Shown here piece by piece: positions 17,786 to 25,786 of a stretch of DNA of 64,000 nucleotides (positions are counted from its first letter, which is position 1; every line of letters starts with the position of its first letter). A program made the translations under genes and the position numbers. The notes under the pieces are model-generated. The model ran no database searches, was not told where the DNA came from, and saw nothing but the letters and a program-made list of their open reading frames with translations. The stretch is from Alteromonas gracilis (GTDB lineage: Bacteria > Pseudomonadota > Gammaproteobacteria > Enterobacterales > Alteromonadaceae), in NCBI RefSeq assembly GCF_002993325.1, contig NZ_PVNO01000026.1:124001-188000 (forward strand), written 5' to 3'.

Positions 17786-18664
17786 TCAATTCGTTTTTAG
17801 AAAAATAAAGAAGTCTTCGGCATTGTTTTTTAATTCAAGCTCTATTCTCCTGACAACTTTAGAATTTTGTTTGATTAATCTATTTTCGATATATTTCTTC
17901 AACTTATTGTGAACTCGCCACAGTAAAGGCAGGTTTTCGATGCTTTGAATGAGACGTAGTGTCTTTGAGTTATTAACTTCCTTAGCAAACAATGGACTTC
18001 TTGAGCCTGCACCTAAATGAAAAATTATGTCTCCATAAACACCTGCCATTAAGTAATGCAAATCTTGTTTGTTAGTCCGTTTTATTTGGCTCCAACTCAG
18101 GTCATGCTCCCACAAAACTCGGCCTAAGCCAACTCCACTGTCAGGTCTTTGTTCTGTTTCATTGATAAACTTATCATCCAGGTCATCTAGGTTATCTGGG
18201 TAAAACTCAAACGGGAAATCTTTAATAAACTGTGTTAACAATAAGCATCCACTAGGATGAGGCAAAAATTTATCCCCATTTTCTACTCTATGAACAGCAC
18301 ATACCCCGTCGCTTGAAGATGCTAAAAGATACATGCTATCAAGCCATTTGTCAGAAATTGGAAAACTATCAACATCTAAAGTTACAACTGCGTCAACTTC
18401 GTCACTTATAGCATATTGCATGAGCTGTGTTAGCGCCATACTATGTTGTTTACTGGGGTGGTTATTTTCTGCGTGCACCTTGCAAAGTTTCACATCGTCG
18501 GATTGTTTAAGTGCGTTGTAAACTTTATCTGAGCCTTTAATGAATGCCGCATAAATAATATAGTTTTGACTGTTCTTTCTTATTTGCTCTAACTGTTTAT
18601 AAAATACCCATTCCATATCTTCTGGGACATAATAAACACATAGAATTGCGGTTTTTACAATCAT
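17786..18664 (-). CDS. GT-A-like glycosyltransferase family protein
   Basis: A 292-residue soluble protein. It begins KTAILCVYYVPEDMEWVFYKQLEQI, resembling GT-A proteins that act on sugar acceptors, and has a DxD-type site in VVTLDVDSFPISDKWLD (about 93-109). A PHPSGCLLL segment and an EHDLSW region follow. It is not a close match to GT2, and the donor is unknown. It is convergent with the beta-helix gene (stops 40 bp apart, no hairpin seen) and is separated by about 213 bp from the GT4 gene upstream of it, so it may be its own unit. A role in EPS synthesis is inferred from location. Confidence 0.55.
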   Translation of the reverse strand: MIVKTAILCVYYVPEDMEWVFYKQLEQIRKNSQNYIIYAAFIKGSDKVYNALKQSDDVKLCKVHAENNHPSKQHSMALTQLMQYAISDEVDAVVTLDVDSFPISDKWLDSMYLLASSSDGVCAVHRVENGDKFLPHPSGCLLLTQFIKDFPFEFYPDNLDDLDDKFINETEQRPDSGVGLGRVLWEHDLSWSQIKRTNKQDLHYLMAGVYGDIIFHLGAGSRSPLFAKEVNNSKTLRLIQSIENLPLLWRVHNKLKKYIENRLIKQNSKVVRRIELELKNNAEDFFIFLKTN

Positions 18665-18877
18665 TCACTGAAGTCCTGAATATATGAAAGTAACTCAATA
18701 TTAAAAATTAAATACCACTCTGTTTACTTCAGAGTTAGTAGGAATTATAAATCTACTCACACTAGTATAAACATATATCATTAACTCTCTACAACCATAC
18801 AGTGAAAACTGTGACTTGATATAAAAGTCTATGTTTATTTACGTTGATATAGGCTGTATTTTTCTAATTGCCAAAAA

Positions 18878-19996
18878 TCATATAAGTAGTGAGATAATAT
18901 GTTTGGCCGAATTCTGCCAAGTATAGCTAGAGACCGATGCGTGGATCTTTTGTGAATTCCATGGCTTTATCGCTATTTCGCTTATTGCTGCTGCTACTGC
19001 ATCAGCACTTTGCGCCTTTATTAGTATACCGCCTACTTCTGGTATTAGCACTTCAGCTATACCGCCTACGTCGGTTGCGATAACCGGTGTTCCCGTCGCT
19101 AAGGCTTCCATTATGACATTAGGAACCCCTTCTCTATAGCTTGGTAATATGAGAGCGTCTGACTTGTGAAGCTCGCCTACAAGCGATTGGTGAGGTATTG
19201 CACCCAGTAATGTGACCGCATGCTCTAACGATTTAGCGTCTATCATTTTTTGCAGAATGCCTCTACTGCCGCCTTCTCCTGCAATACGCAACGTTATCAG
19301 AGGGTTATTGGCGATTGCCTGTTCAAAACCGTCAATAAGCTCATATACACCTTTAGTTGGAATGAGGGAGCCCACAAATAAAAGGCTTTGAGTTTGACTA
19401 GAAAACGGCACAGTCTCTCTAAGCGTAAATACATCAAAATCGACCCCGTTATAGATGACGTGAGGAGTTACCTCTGGAACGTGCAGTTTTACAGCTTTGG
19501 CAAGTGCTTTGCTTTTTGTCGTAACCGCGGTGCTTTTCTTAAACGCCCAGCTCATTTGCTTCTTGTGCATAGGCTTCTGCATCAGCGCATTTACATCGCT
19601 ACCTAAACATTCAATGATAAGTCTGTACTTGAAAACGGTTTTTCCGAGTGCTGCAACCACAGCTTCGGCATAAGCCCAGCTGGCTATTACATTCTTACTT
19701 TTAGCTAACCAAAGTAATGGTTTTACGCAAATTATTAGCGATAGCAATAAGAAGAGAGGATGTAAAGAAGTAAGCACTTTGGGAATATAGAAAAACGGAA
19801 ATAAGCAAAAGCCCTCAGGACTCCTATGACCTTTGAACACAACTTGTTTAAGGTACGTAAACCAGGGTACCGGCATAAGCACTTTAACGTCAGCATGTAC
19901 TTTGAGGTGTCTAATTTCCTCAAAGTTGTATGTCGCTCTCGCAGGTTGCCACGGAAGCGGGTGTAGGTTGGTGAAAAATAGAATAGATTTCTTCAT
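18878..19996 (-). CDS. Family 4 glycosyltransferase
   Basis: A 372-residue GT-B enzyme. The C-terminal domain carries the GT4 signatures: LLFVGSLIPTKGVYELIDGF (about 205-225), ITLRIAGEGG, and the sugar-nucleotide-binding SYREGVPNVIMEALATGTPVIATDVGG (about 283-309), with the conserved E-x7-E pattern. A hydrophobic stretch at about 70-95 in the N-terminal domain suggests peripheral membrane contact. It is the last gene of the minus-strand operon that begins with prsT. Its ATG overlaps the upstream stop by one base. Confidence 0.9.
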   Translation of the reverse strand: MKKSILFFTNLHPLPWQPARATYNFEEIRHLKVHADVKVLMPVPWFTYLKQVVFKGHRSPEGFCLFPFFYIPKVLTSLHPLFLLLSLIICVKPLLWLAKSKNVIASWAYAEAVVAALGKTVFKYRLIIECLGSDVNALMQKPMHKKQMSWAFKKSTAVTTKSKALAKAVKLHVPEVTPHVIYNGVDFDVFTLRETVPFSSQTQSLLFVGSLIPTKGVYELIDGFEQAIANNPLITLRIAGEGGSRGILQKMIDAKSLEHAVTLLGAIPHQSLVGELHKSDALILPSYREGVPNVIMEALATGTPVIATDVGGIAEVLIPEVGGILIKAQSADAVAAAISEIAIKPWNSQKIHASVSSYTWQNSAKHIISLLI

Positions 19997-21039
19997 TAGC
20001 GATACGCTGCTTCATAAATGGCGGATACATCATCAATGGCATAATGCTGTTTGATAAACGCAAAGGCGTGCTGCCCAACTTGCATTAGCTTATCGCGATC
20101 ATGTATTTGCGAAAGTATTAATTTGTGCCAAGACTCAATATCACCTACGTCATAAATAAACCCGTTTTCGCCATGCTGGATCAATTTGGGAATTTGGCCC
20201 ACCGACGTTGATATTACCGGAATACCCCGTGCCATCGCTTCTAAAAGAGACATGGGTAAACCTTCAGTTGTCGAGTTTATTAGGAGAATATCCTGATGAT
20301 CGTAGATAGCATCTTCATTAAGTACTTCACCATGAAGTATCACAGAATCATGCAATTTGTGAACTTCCACTAGCCTTTCTATAACCCCCCTCTCAGGTCC
20401 ATCACCATACACATTTAACGTTGCGAGGTGACCAAGCTCATATCGAGCAAAGGCTTCTACCAATTGCGTAATGTTTTTAAGTGGTACGAGTCGACATACT
20501 GTGCATAAGTTAAGAATCGGCTGTTTTGCGATTTGATGAGGGAGAGTAGGGCAATAAACACCATTATTAATAACGGTTACGTCGTGAGAGTTCCACCCAT
20601 AACGCTGCCTTATTCCCTTTTTGATACTTTCAGAAACCCCAAATACCTTATTGATATAGCATTGGGCTAACTTGTGCGACCCCTTTATGAATCCGATTGG
20701 AGGCTCAACTTCGCCGTGTATGGTGTAGATAACGTTCTTGAAAATAAGAACGGGAAAAATAGGGGCAAAAGCTTTTATCACTGCAGGAGAGTGAATATGG
20801 ATAGTGGAGAAGCCTTGTAAGTAATGTATTGCCTTCAAAAGCCGCGTAAGAATATTACCTTTCACGTTGATAACATTGACGCCTAGTGATTCTATATCAT
20901 ACTGGAAAGCATCGCTTTTATCGCCAAAAGACAACACTTCAACATCAAAACCTTTTTGTTTTTGAACCTTTATAAGATTTTTTACACACTTTTCTGCACC
21001 GCCCACTTTAAGGCTGCTTACGCAATGTACGATACGCAT
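19996..21039 (-). CDS. Family 4 glycosyltransferase
   Basis: A 347-residue GT-B enzyme. It starts with the acceptor-domain loop VSSLKVGGAEKCVKNLI, where the GGAE pattern is typical of GT4 enzymes. The C-terminal donor domain shows LCTVCRLVPLKNITQLVEAF, LNVYGDGPERG and the STTEGLPMSLLEAMARGIPVISTSVG signature. It lies between the deacetylase gene (one-base gap) and the second GT4 gene (one-base overlap), so the three are almost certainly one translation-coupled unit. Two GT4 enzymes and one GT2 in this operon, added to the GT2s of the plus-strand cluster, indicate a repeat unit of several sugars. Confidence 0.9.
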   Translation of the reverse strand: MRIVHCVSSLKVGGAEKCVKNLIKVQKQKGFDVEVLSFGDKSDAFQYDIESLGVNVINVKGNILTRLLKAIHYLQGFSTIHIHSPAVIKAFAPIFPVLIFKNVIYTIHGEVEPPIGFIKGSHKLAQCYINKVFGVSESIKKGIRQRYGWNSHDVTVINNGVYCPTLPHQIAKQPILNLCTVCRLVPLKNITQLVEAFARYELGHLATLNVYGDGPERGVIERLVEVHKLHDSVILHGEVLNEDAIYDHQDILLINSTTEGLPMSLLEAMARGIPVISTSVGQIPKLIQHGENGFIYDVGDIESWHKLILSQIHDRDKLMQVGQHAFAFIKQHYAIDDVSAIYEAAYR

Positions 21040-21040
21040 T

Positions 21041-22021
21041 CTAATACCTCTTAGCGTAGCTAAACATCCGTCTTATATCGGCATTAGTCATGTCAGGAGC
21101 GATTGGGAATCGATGTAAATCATACGGGTTAGTACTGGGAGACGTATTGATGCCCGGTTGAAAATTGAAGGCGAGCTTATAGCCGGTATCTTTCAATCCT
21201 TCTATTACTCTTTGATCATAAGTAGACTTGCTTCCAACAGGATAAGAAAAAGCAGTGATATCACATCCTAAGCTACTCTCAAGTAAAGATTTTGAGTGAC
21301 TTAGCTCGTACAACAATTCATTTTCCGAGAGTTTTGTTAATATGTCGTGATTATGAGAATGGGCACCAAGCTCCATTCCTGATTCCAGTAACGTCTTTAA
21401 ATGATGCCAATCCATGAATTCAGCCGCAGGGTAGCCGTTTTGATGGAGTAGGGCTTGCTCAAGTTGATTTATCTGTTTCTGTGCGGGTAGTTTACAACTT
21501 TTTATAGCGTGCAAAACGTTTCTGATAAAACGCTCCTGGCAGTTTTCAAAAATCACATCATCTCGCCATGCAGCAAGGCGAAGGCTTTTAGGCTGATGGT
21601 ACTTTATGAGATAGGCAACTTTGTCCCACCAAGGCACATGCCCGCTACCCACTAATCCCGTGGCGATAAAAAATGTAGCTGTTACATCATTGGCACGCAA
21701 CACTGGGAGCGCATTGCTAAAATTGTCTATATAGCCATCATCAAATGTTAGACACATTAGTTTAGACGATGGCTTTGTATTGTCTAATAACATCTCAGAC
21801 AACGTCTTAAGACTGATAATGTCAAAGTGTGTCTTGAAAAACTTTATGTGTGCGTCAAGCTCTTCGGTAGTGCATGAGTACACGCAAGGATCGAATTCCG
21901 TTTCTTTACTGTTACCAATTCGATGAAAGTTCACGCTATACAAACCATTAGGGGCTGAACGCCAGGTCAAACCGTCAAGGCCTAGTAAGCGTCCTACTTT
22001 CATTTTTATTCTTGATAACAT
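21041..22021 (-). CDS. Polysaccharide deacetylase (NodB-type)
   Basis: A 326-residue carbohydrate esterase 4 protein. The NodB catalytic motifs are visible: LTFDDGYIDNF (about 91-101), with the base and metal Asp pair, then ELGAHSHNHDILTKL (about 219-233), with the HxxxH-type metal ligands, and the YPVG motif near 265. No signal peptide is evident at the N-terminus (MLSRIKMKVGRLLG), so it may act on lipid-linked intermediates or be membrane-associated. Proteins of this type in exosortase loci are thought to deacetylate N-acetyl sugars of the polymer. It has a one-base gap to genes on either side within the operon. Confidence 0.88.
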   Translation of the reverse strand: MLSRIKMKVGRLLGLDGLTWRSAPNGLYSVNFHRIGNSKETEFDPCVYSCTTEELDAHIKFFKTHFDIISLKTLSEMLLDNTKPSSKLMCLTFDDGYIDNFSNALPVLRANDVTATFFIATGLVGSGHVPWWDKVAYLIKYHQPKSLRLAAWRDDVIFENCQERFIRNVLHAIKSCKLPAQKQINQLEQALLHQNGYPAAEFMDWHHLKTLLESGMELGAHSHNHDILTKLSENELLYELSHSKSLLESSLGCDITAFSYPVGSKSTYDQRVIEGLKDTGYKLAFNFQPGINTSPSTNPYDLHRFPIAPDMTNADIRRMFSYAKRY

Positions 22022-22022
22022 G

Positions 22023-23183
22023 TTAAGCTAGCTTTTTAAAAGAAGGTGGTGAAAGTATGTAATCTCTGAAGTTGTTTGGATTGCCTTCTTCCCCAGCCTC
22101 AGCCGCCTTTATTATGTTATACATCTCTCTTGCTGAAACGTAATGCAATGCATAGTCTTTACCATCATTATATTGCGTAGTTAAGTGTTTATGCATTTCT
22201 TTAATTGGGGCTCCAAGCAGCGTGTCCATGTCACCATCTTGTGCGCCATGAGTGTGTACTTTTATAAATATCCATTCAGGCTTTCCTTCTACATGAATAG
22301 CTTGCTCAACCCACAAATCAACACGATTTGGTGTAGGAGGAAATGTTTTCCTTACATCTGAATTTTCTATTTGAGGAAAAATACCCTTCTTTCTTACTTT
22401 CCAGTTTAAACCTAAAATACCTTGGATAAGCAGCAAGTCTCCCCAAGCCTTGCCGCCCTTTACAATAGGTCGTCCGGTTTCGTAAGACTTTGGCTTATCT
22501 GGGTCGTCTTTCGCATAATATATGGTATTTAACATTGCCGGTTGCGATTCGTCCGGCGACGGGAACGTGAAATCGGCATAACATCCAGTTTCACGAAGTA
22601 CGATAAGCTCATCGTTGACACCACACCATTTTCCCTCTGGATGGGAGTTGTCCAAAACCCAGTTGCCATGAATAAAAGCGTATACAGGCTCACCTGTTTT
22701 AGGATCAACACTTAACGCATTGTGTTCTTCATGCAAGCACTTCGCAAAACCAGAGAGCGTCTTACGCAAGTTATCGCTAGTATCATCTTCATGATGTAAG
22801 TGTATTTCGATTTCTCCAAAACCCTTTGCACACAGATCAGAAATTTTATCTAAATGTTCTTTGCGATACTCTTCTTCAGGGAAGAAAAAGCTATGCTTTG
22901 GGTGGCATCCATCGGCATCGGTAAATTGCGACGCCATTTTAGGGTAATCTACCATCCATCTGTCTACACGCTGTCTTTCCAGTTCAATGTTATCTTTATT
23001 TTTCCACTGTGGTTCATAGTGGTCTACAAAACAGAACATCACATGTTGGGTACCACTTACCGATGGCTTTTGAGCAAATTTGCTCTTGGTATAATTCCAA
23101 AGCCAACTTTGCATTTTTTTCTTTTTCACAACGATAGTGAATGCCAACACGAATAATATTAATAGTAGTATGAGCGCGATCAT
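22023..23183 (-). CDS. Membrane-anchored divergent deacetylase-fold protein
   Basis: A 386-residue protein with one N-terminal transmembrane anchor (residues 2-19, followed by KKKK) and a globular domain outside. I see no textbook family match. The pattern FVDHYEPQW (about 52-60), HSFFFPEEEY, EIEIHLHHEDD (about 124-134), FIHGNWVLDN and KVHTHGA looks like the strand-end Asp/His metal ligands of a NodB-like (beta/alpha) barrel with rearranged motifs. It may be a second deacetylase or a hydrolase working beside the canonical CE4 enzyme encoded next to it. Its start overlaps the stop of the GT2 gene by four bases (ATGA). The function is inferred. Confidence 0.5.
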   Translation of the reverse strand: MIALILLLILFVLAFTIVVKKKKMQSWLWNYTKSKFAQKPSVSGTQHVMFCFVDHYEPQWKNKDNIELERQRVDRWMVDYPKMASQFTDADGCHPKHSFFFPEEEYRKEHLDKISDLCAKGFGEIEIHLHHEDDTSDNLRKTLSGFAKCLHEEHNALSVDPKTGEPVYAFIHGNWVLDNSHPEGKWCGVNDELIVLRETGCYADFTFPSPDESQPAMLNTIYYAKDDPDKPKSYETGRPIVKGGKAWGDLLLIQGILGLNWKVRKKGIFPQIENSDVRKTFPPTPNRVDLWVEQAIHVEGKPEWIFIKVHTHGAQDGDMDTLLGAPIKEMHKHLTTQYNDGKDYALHYVSAREMYNIIKAAEAGEEGNPNNFRDYILSPPSFKKLA

Positions 23184-24352
23184 CTAGATGTCCTTTGCCA
23201 TGTCGCTGATAGGTTCGTAGATAAGAAACGAATGTACCCTCTGAAAAGGGATATGTTCATTGACACAAAAAATGTTACTAAACCAATAACACTGCCAACC
23301 ACGGGAACGTTTTTAAAAATTTTCAGCTCACCAAGCATCCAAAATGAATAGAATGTAAGTTGGCCAATGAATAGTGCGGGATATAGATAGTTTGTGTGCC
23401 ACAAGAGTATAGTATTAAGTAGCAGCGTAATTATCATCAGATGCGGTACAAACCAGCGTATCACTTTATGACTTACATAAGAAAACCAACGCCATTTATA
23501 ACGAGGGTTAAGAAGCCATGTTAACCGGGAAAGTGATTGATAGTTTCCTGCACCTATACGAATGCGTCTGCCTGCTTCTTCTTTCAAGGTTGGGGCAATC
23601 TCTTCCGTCGCTAAGGCTTCTTTGTTATACACAATTTGGTAGTGCTGTTTGGCTACATTCATAACAATGCAGAAGTCGTCAATAATTGTATTATCAGGCA
23701 ACGGTTCGTAAAGCGACGTTCTAATTGCGTAAATTCCACCATTTGCACCAAGCAAGGCGTCGATTTTAGACTCGTGGTACTTGAGGAACTGTTCGTACTT
23801 CCAATAAAGGTTATCCTTGTTGTCGCCTGAAAAAGCGTCAATAAGGTTGAGTTCTCCGCACACTGCGCCCACATTTACGTCATTAAAAGGCGAAACGAGT
23901 TGTAATACGGCGTCCGTTGCGAACATGGTGTTAGCATCAGAAAAAACCGTTATTTCACTGGAAACTCGATTAAGCAAATCATTGAGTACATTGATTTTGC
24001 CTCGATTTTCTTCGAAGCAAAAAACACAAAGGCGTGGATCATTAAAGCTACTGATGATGTTATCGGTATCGTCAGAACTGCCGTCTGAAGCAATGAAAAA
24101 TTGAATTTTATCATGGGGGTAATCAAGTGATAACAAATTCTCAATACGCTCGGCTATACAGCTTTCTTCATTGTAAGCAGATATTACAACCGACACCGAA
24201 GGTAATGCATTACTTTCTGTAATAGGACTTACATCAGATGACTTATTTTTAGAAAATACTCGGCTAAGCGAGTAGAGTATCGCTGGATACAACAGATAGC
24301 TGTATAGGATGAGGAAAATGGCTAAGCAAAAAAAGAATTCTATGTACTTCAT
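23180..24352 (-). CDS. Membrane family 2 glycosyltransferase
   Basis: A 390-residue processive-looking GT2 protein: an N-terminal membrane helix (about 5-28), the catalytic GT-A domain (SVVISAYNEESCIAERIENLL; FFIASDGSSDDTDN; ITVFSDANTMF as the DxD-type site; DDFCIVMNVAKQ), and two to three C-terminal membrane segments (about 295-370). A QxxRW-like motif is weak (RRIRIGAGNYQSL), so it may be non-processive. Layout and neighbours resemble the cellulose-synthase-like GT2s found in PEP-CTERM loci. It lies five bases after the acyltransferase gene. Confidence 0.87.
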   Translation of the reverse strand: MKYIEFFFCLAIFLILYSYLLYPAILYSLSRVFSKNKSSDVSPITESNALPSVSVVISAYNEESCIAERIENLLSLDYPHDKIQFFIASDGSSDDTDNIISSFNDPRLCVFCFEENRGKINVLNDLLNRVSSEITVFSDANTMFATDAVLQLVSPFNDVNVGAVCGELNLIDAFSGDNKDNLYWKYEQFLKYHESKIDALLGANGGIYAIRTSLYEPLPDNTIIDDFCIVMNVAKQHYQIVYNKEALATEEIAPTLKEEAGRRIRIGAGNYQSLSRLTWLLNPRYKWRWFSYVSHKVIRWFVPHLMIITLLLNTILLWHTNYLYPALFIGQLTFYSFWMLGELKIFKNVPVVGSVIGLVTFFVSMNISLFRGYIRFLSTNLSATWQRTSR

Positions 24353-24357
24353 GAAAT

Positions 24358-24870
24358 TTATCTAGCTTTTGCTGGTATTCCCAACGCTGTAGAGTCTGAA
24401 GGTATCTCCTTCACAACCACAGCATTAGCGCCAACTTTCACGTTACTGCCTATGTTAATACCGCCGAATGCTTTGGCGCCAGCTCCAAAAAATATGTTGT
24501 CGCTGAGTGTAGGTGACTTACCTTTCTCATCTCCTATCACCACACCGCTTTCCAGCGTTATGTTTTTCCCACCAACAACTTTCGAATTAATAACAACCCC
24601 AATAGGGTGCATTATTACAAAACCTTCATCAAACTTCGCGTTTACACCAATTACACAACCATTATAAACCCGATTTATATGGGAGAGTACTAGTGCAAAA
24701 GGAGATAAAAACTTGTTCTGCGCGCATCGATATGCCAAACGATAGATTATATTTGCGCTTGTTCCATCTGTAAGAAGAGTGCGAAGCGTTGAAATATCAG
24801 CACCATCATCCAAGAATATTTGCTTTTTTCGCGCAATATCTGATTTTATTAATTTAAAGGTTGCAGACAT
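24358..24870 (-). CDS. Left-handed beta-helix acyltransferase, serine acetyltransferase-like
   Basis: A 170-residue protein. An N-terminal helical part resembles CysE (FKLIKSDIARKKQIF), and a left-handed beta-helix of hexapeptide repeats follows (about 70-165: IGVNAKFDEGFVI, ITLESGVVIGD, NIFFGAGAKAFG, VKVGANAVVVKEIP). Proteins of this kind O- or N-acetylate sugars or serine using acetyl-CoA. The protein is shorter than housekeeping CysE, which is present separately at 63585, so a role in modifying a saccharide or peptide of this locus is more likely. It sits two bases downstream of the ThiF-like gene, suggesting coupled action. Confidence 0.78.
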   Translation of the reverse strand: MSATFKLIKSDIARKKQIFLDDGADISTLRTLLTDGTSANIIYRLAYRCAQNKFLSPFALVLSHINRVYNGCVIGVNAKFDEGFVIMHPIGVVINSKVVGGKNITLESGVVIGDEKGKSPTLSDNIFFGAGAKAFGGINIGSNVKVGANAVVVKEIPSDSTALGIPAKAR

Positions 24871-24872
24871 CG

Positions 24873-25769
24873 CTAACTTTCTTTGTTGTCATCTAATATT
24901 TGTTTCACCTTTCTAAACATGTACTTCTGTAGAGGGTTTTTATTTCCCCACGGTCGCCATGTTTTTATTAAGTTATTTCTGTAGGCGTCAAAATGAAGTC
25001 CCCTTGGCGCGCAAACCACATCTCCTCGGTTCAGCAACAGCTTCAGCACGTTAGTGCAAAGAACGCCTGCTGCAAGCGAAATGCCCATGCAGGTGGAAGG
25101 AACTTTCTTTTTCATAAAATTTACAGATGAATTTTGTACCAAATAATGTCTTTGCTGCACGGAAGGTGACACGCCTATCACAAAACGTACAATGTTGTTT
25201 TCGAAATAGAGTGCTCTTTCTTCGTCGCTTGCATTTTCTGGGGCGTCAACCATGGCAAAATATTCATCAAATGACATTTTCCCTGGTTTAAAACAAAGCA
25301 TTGCTGTGCCCATTCCCATAGGAGCTGCTGTGATCGTTGGAATTCCGAGTTCGTAGCAACGACGGAAAACTTGTCTACGAATTTCTAGTGCGAAGATATC
25401 TAAGCTATCGATATAGACGTCTACACCGTCTAAAAATTCGTCTAGATTTTCAAGTGTTATGCCGTGTTTGAAATTAACGATACTCGCCTCAGGGTTAATA
25501 TCCTTAAGCGTCTCCTCCATCACCACAGACTTTTCTTTACCTATGGTTGATACAAATGCGCCGGCTTGACGGTTGAAGTTTGCATAGTCATAGGCGTCAA
25601 GGTCTGAGATATGAAAATTGGAAACTCCCAAGCGGGCACAAACTATAGCATGATCGCCGCCTACGCCACCCAGACCGCCTATTGCAACCTTACTATTTTT
25701 AAGCTTAAGCTGTTCTTCTTCTGTAACCCATCCAATATTTCTCGAAAAAGCATCATTGTAATCAAACAT
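24873..25769 (-). CDS. ThiF/MoeB/HesA family E1-like adenylyltransferase
   Basis: A 298-residue protein with a complete E1-type adenylation domain: the nucleotide loop GGLGGVGGDHA (about 32-42), ISDLDAYDYANFNRQ (about 54-68) with the conserved N-x-N-R-Q, the GKEKSVVM lysine (about 77-84), and SLDIFALEIRR (about 117-127). These enzymes adenylate a carboxylate, usually the C-terminus of a ubiquitin-like or peptide substrate. The CxxC zinc pair of MoeB is not evident; VPSTCMG (around residue 229) and a few isolated cysteines are the only catalytic-Cys candidates. There is no nearby ubiquitin-like protein or JAB protease. It lies within an EPS operon between prsT and the hexapeptide acyltransferase. 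The substrate is unknown. Confidence 0.82.
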   Translation of the reverse strand: MFDYNDAFSRNIGWVTEEEQLKLKNSKVAIGGLGGVGGDHAIVCARLGVSNFHISDLDAYDYANFNRQAGAFVSTIGKEKSVVMEETLKDINPEASIVNFKHGITLENLDEFLDGVDVYIDSLDIFALEIRRQVFRRCYELGIPTITAAPMGMGTAMLCFKPGKMSFDEYFAMVDAPENASDEERALYFENNIVRFVIGVSPSVQQRHYLVQNSSVNFMKKKVPSTCMGISLAAGVLCTNVLKLLLNRGDVVCAPRGLHFDAYRNNLIKTWRPWGNKNPLQKYMFRKVKQILDDNKES

Positions 25770-25786
25770 AAGTATAAAACCCTGAA

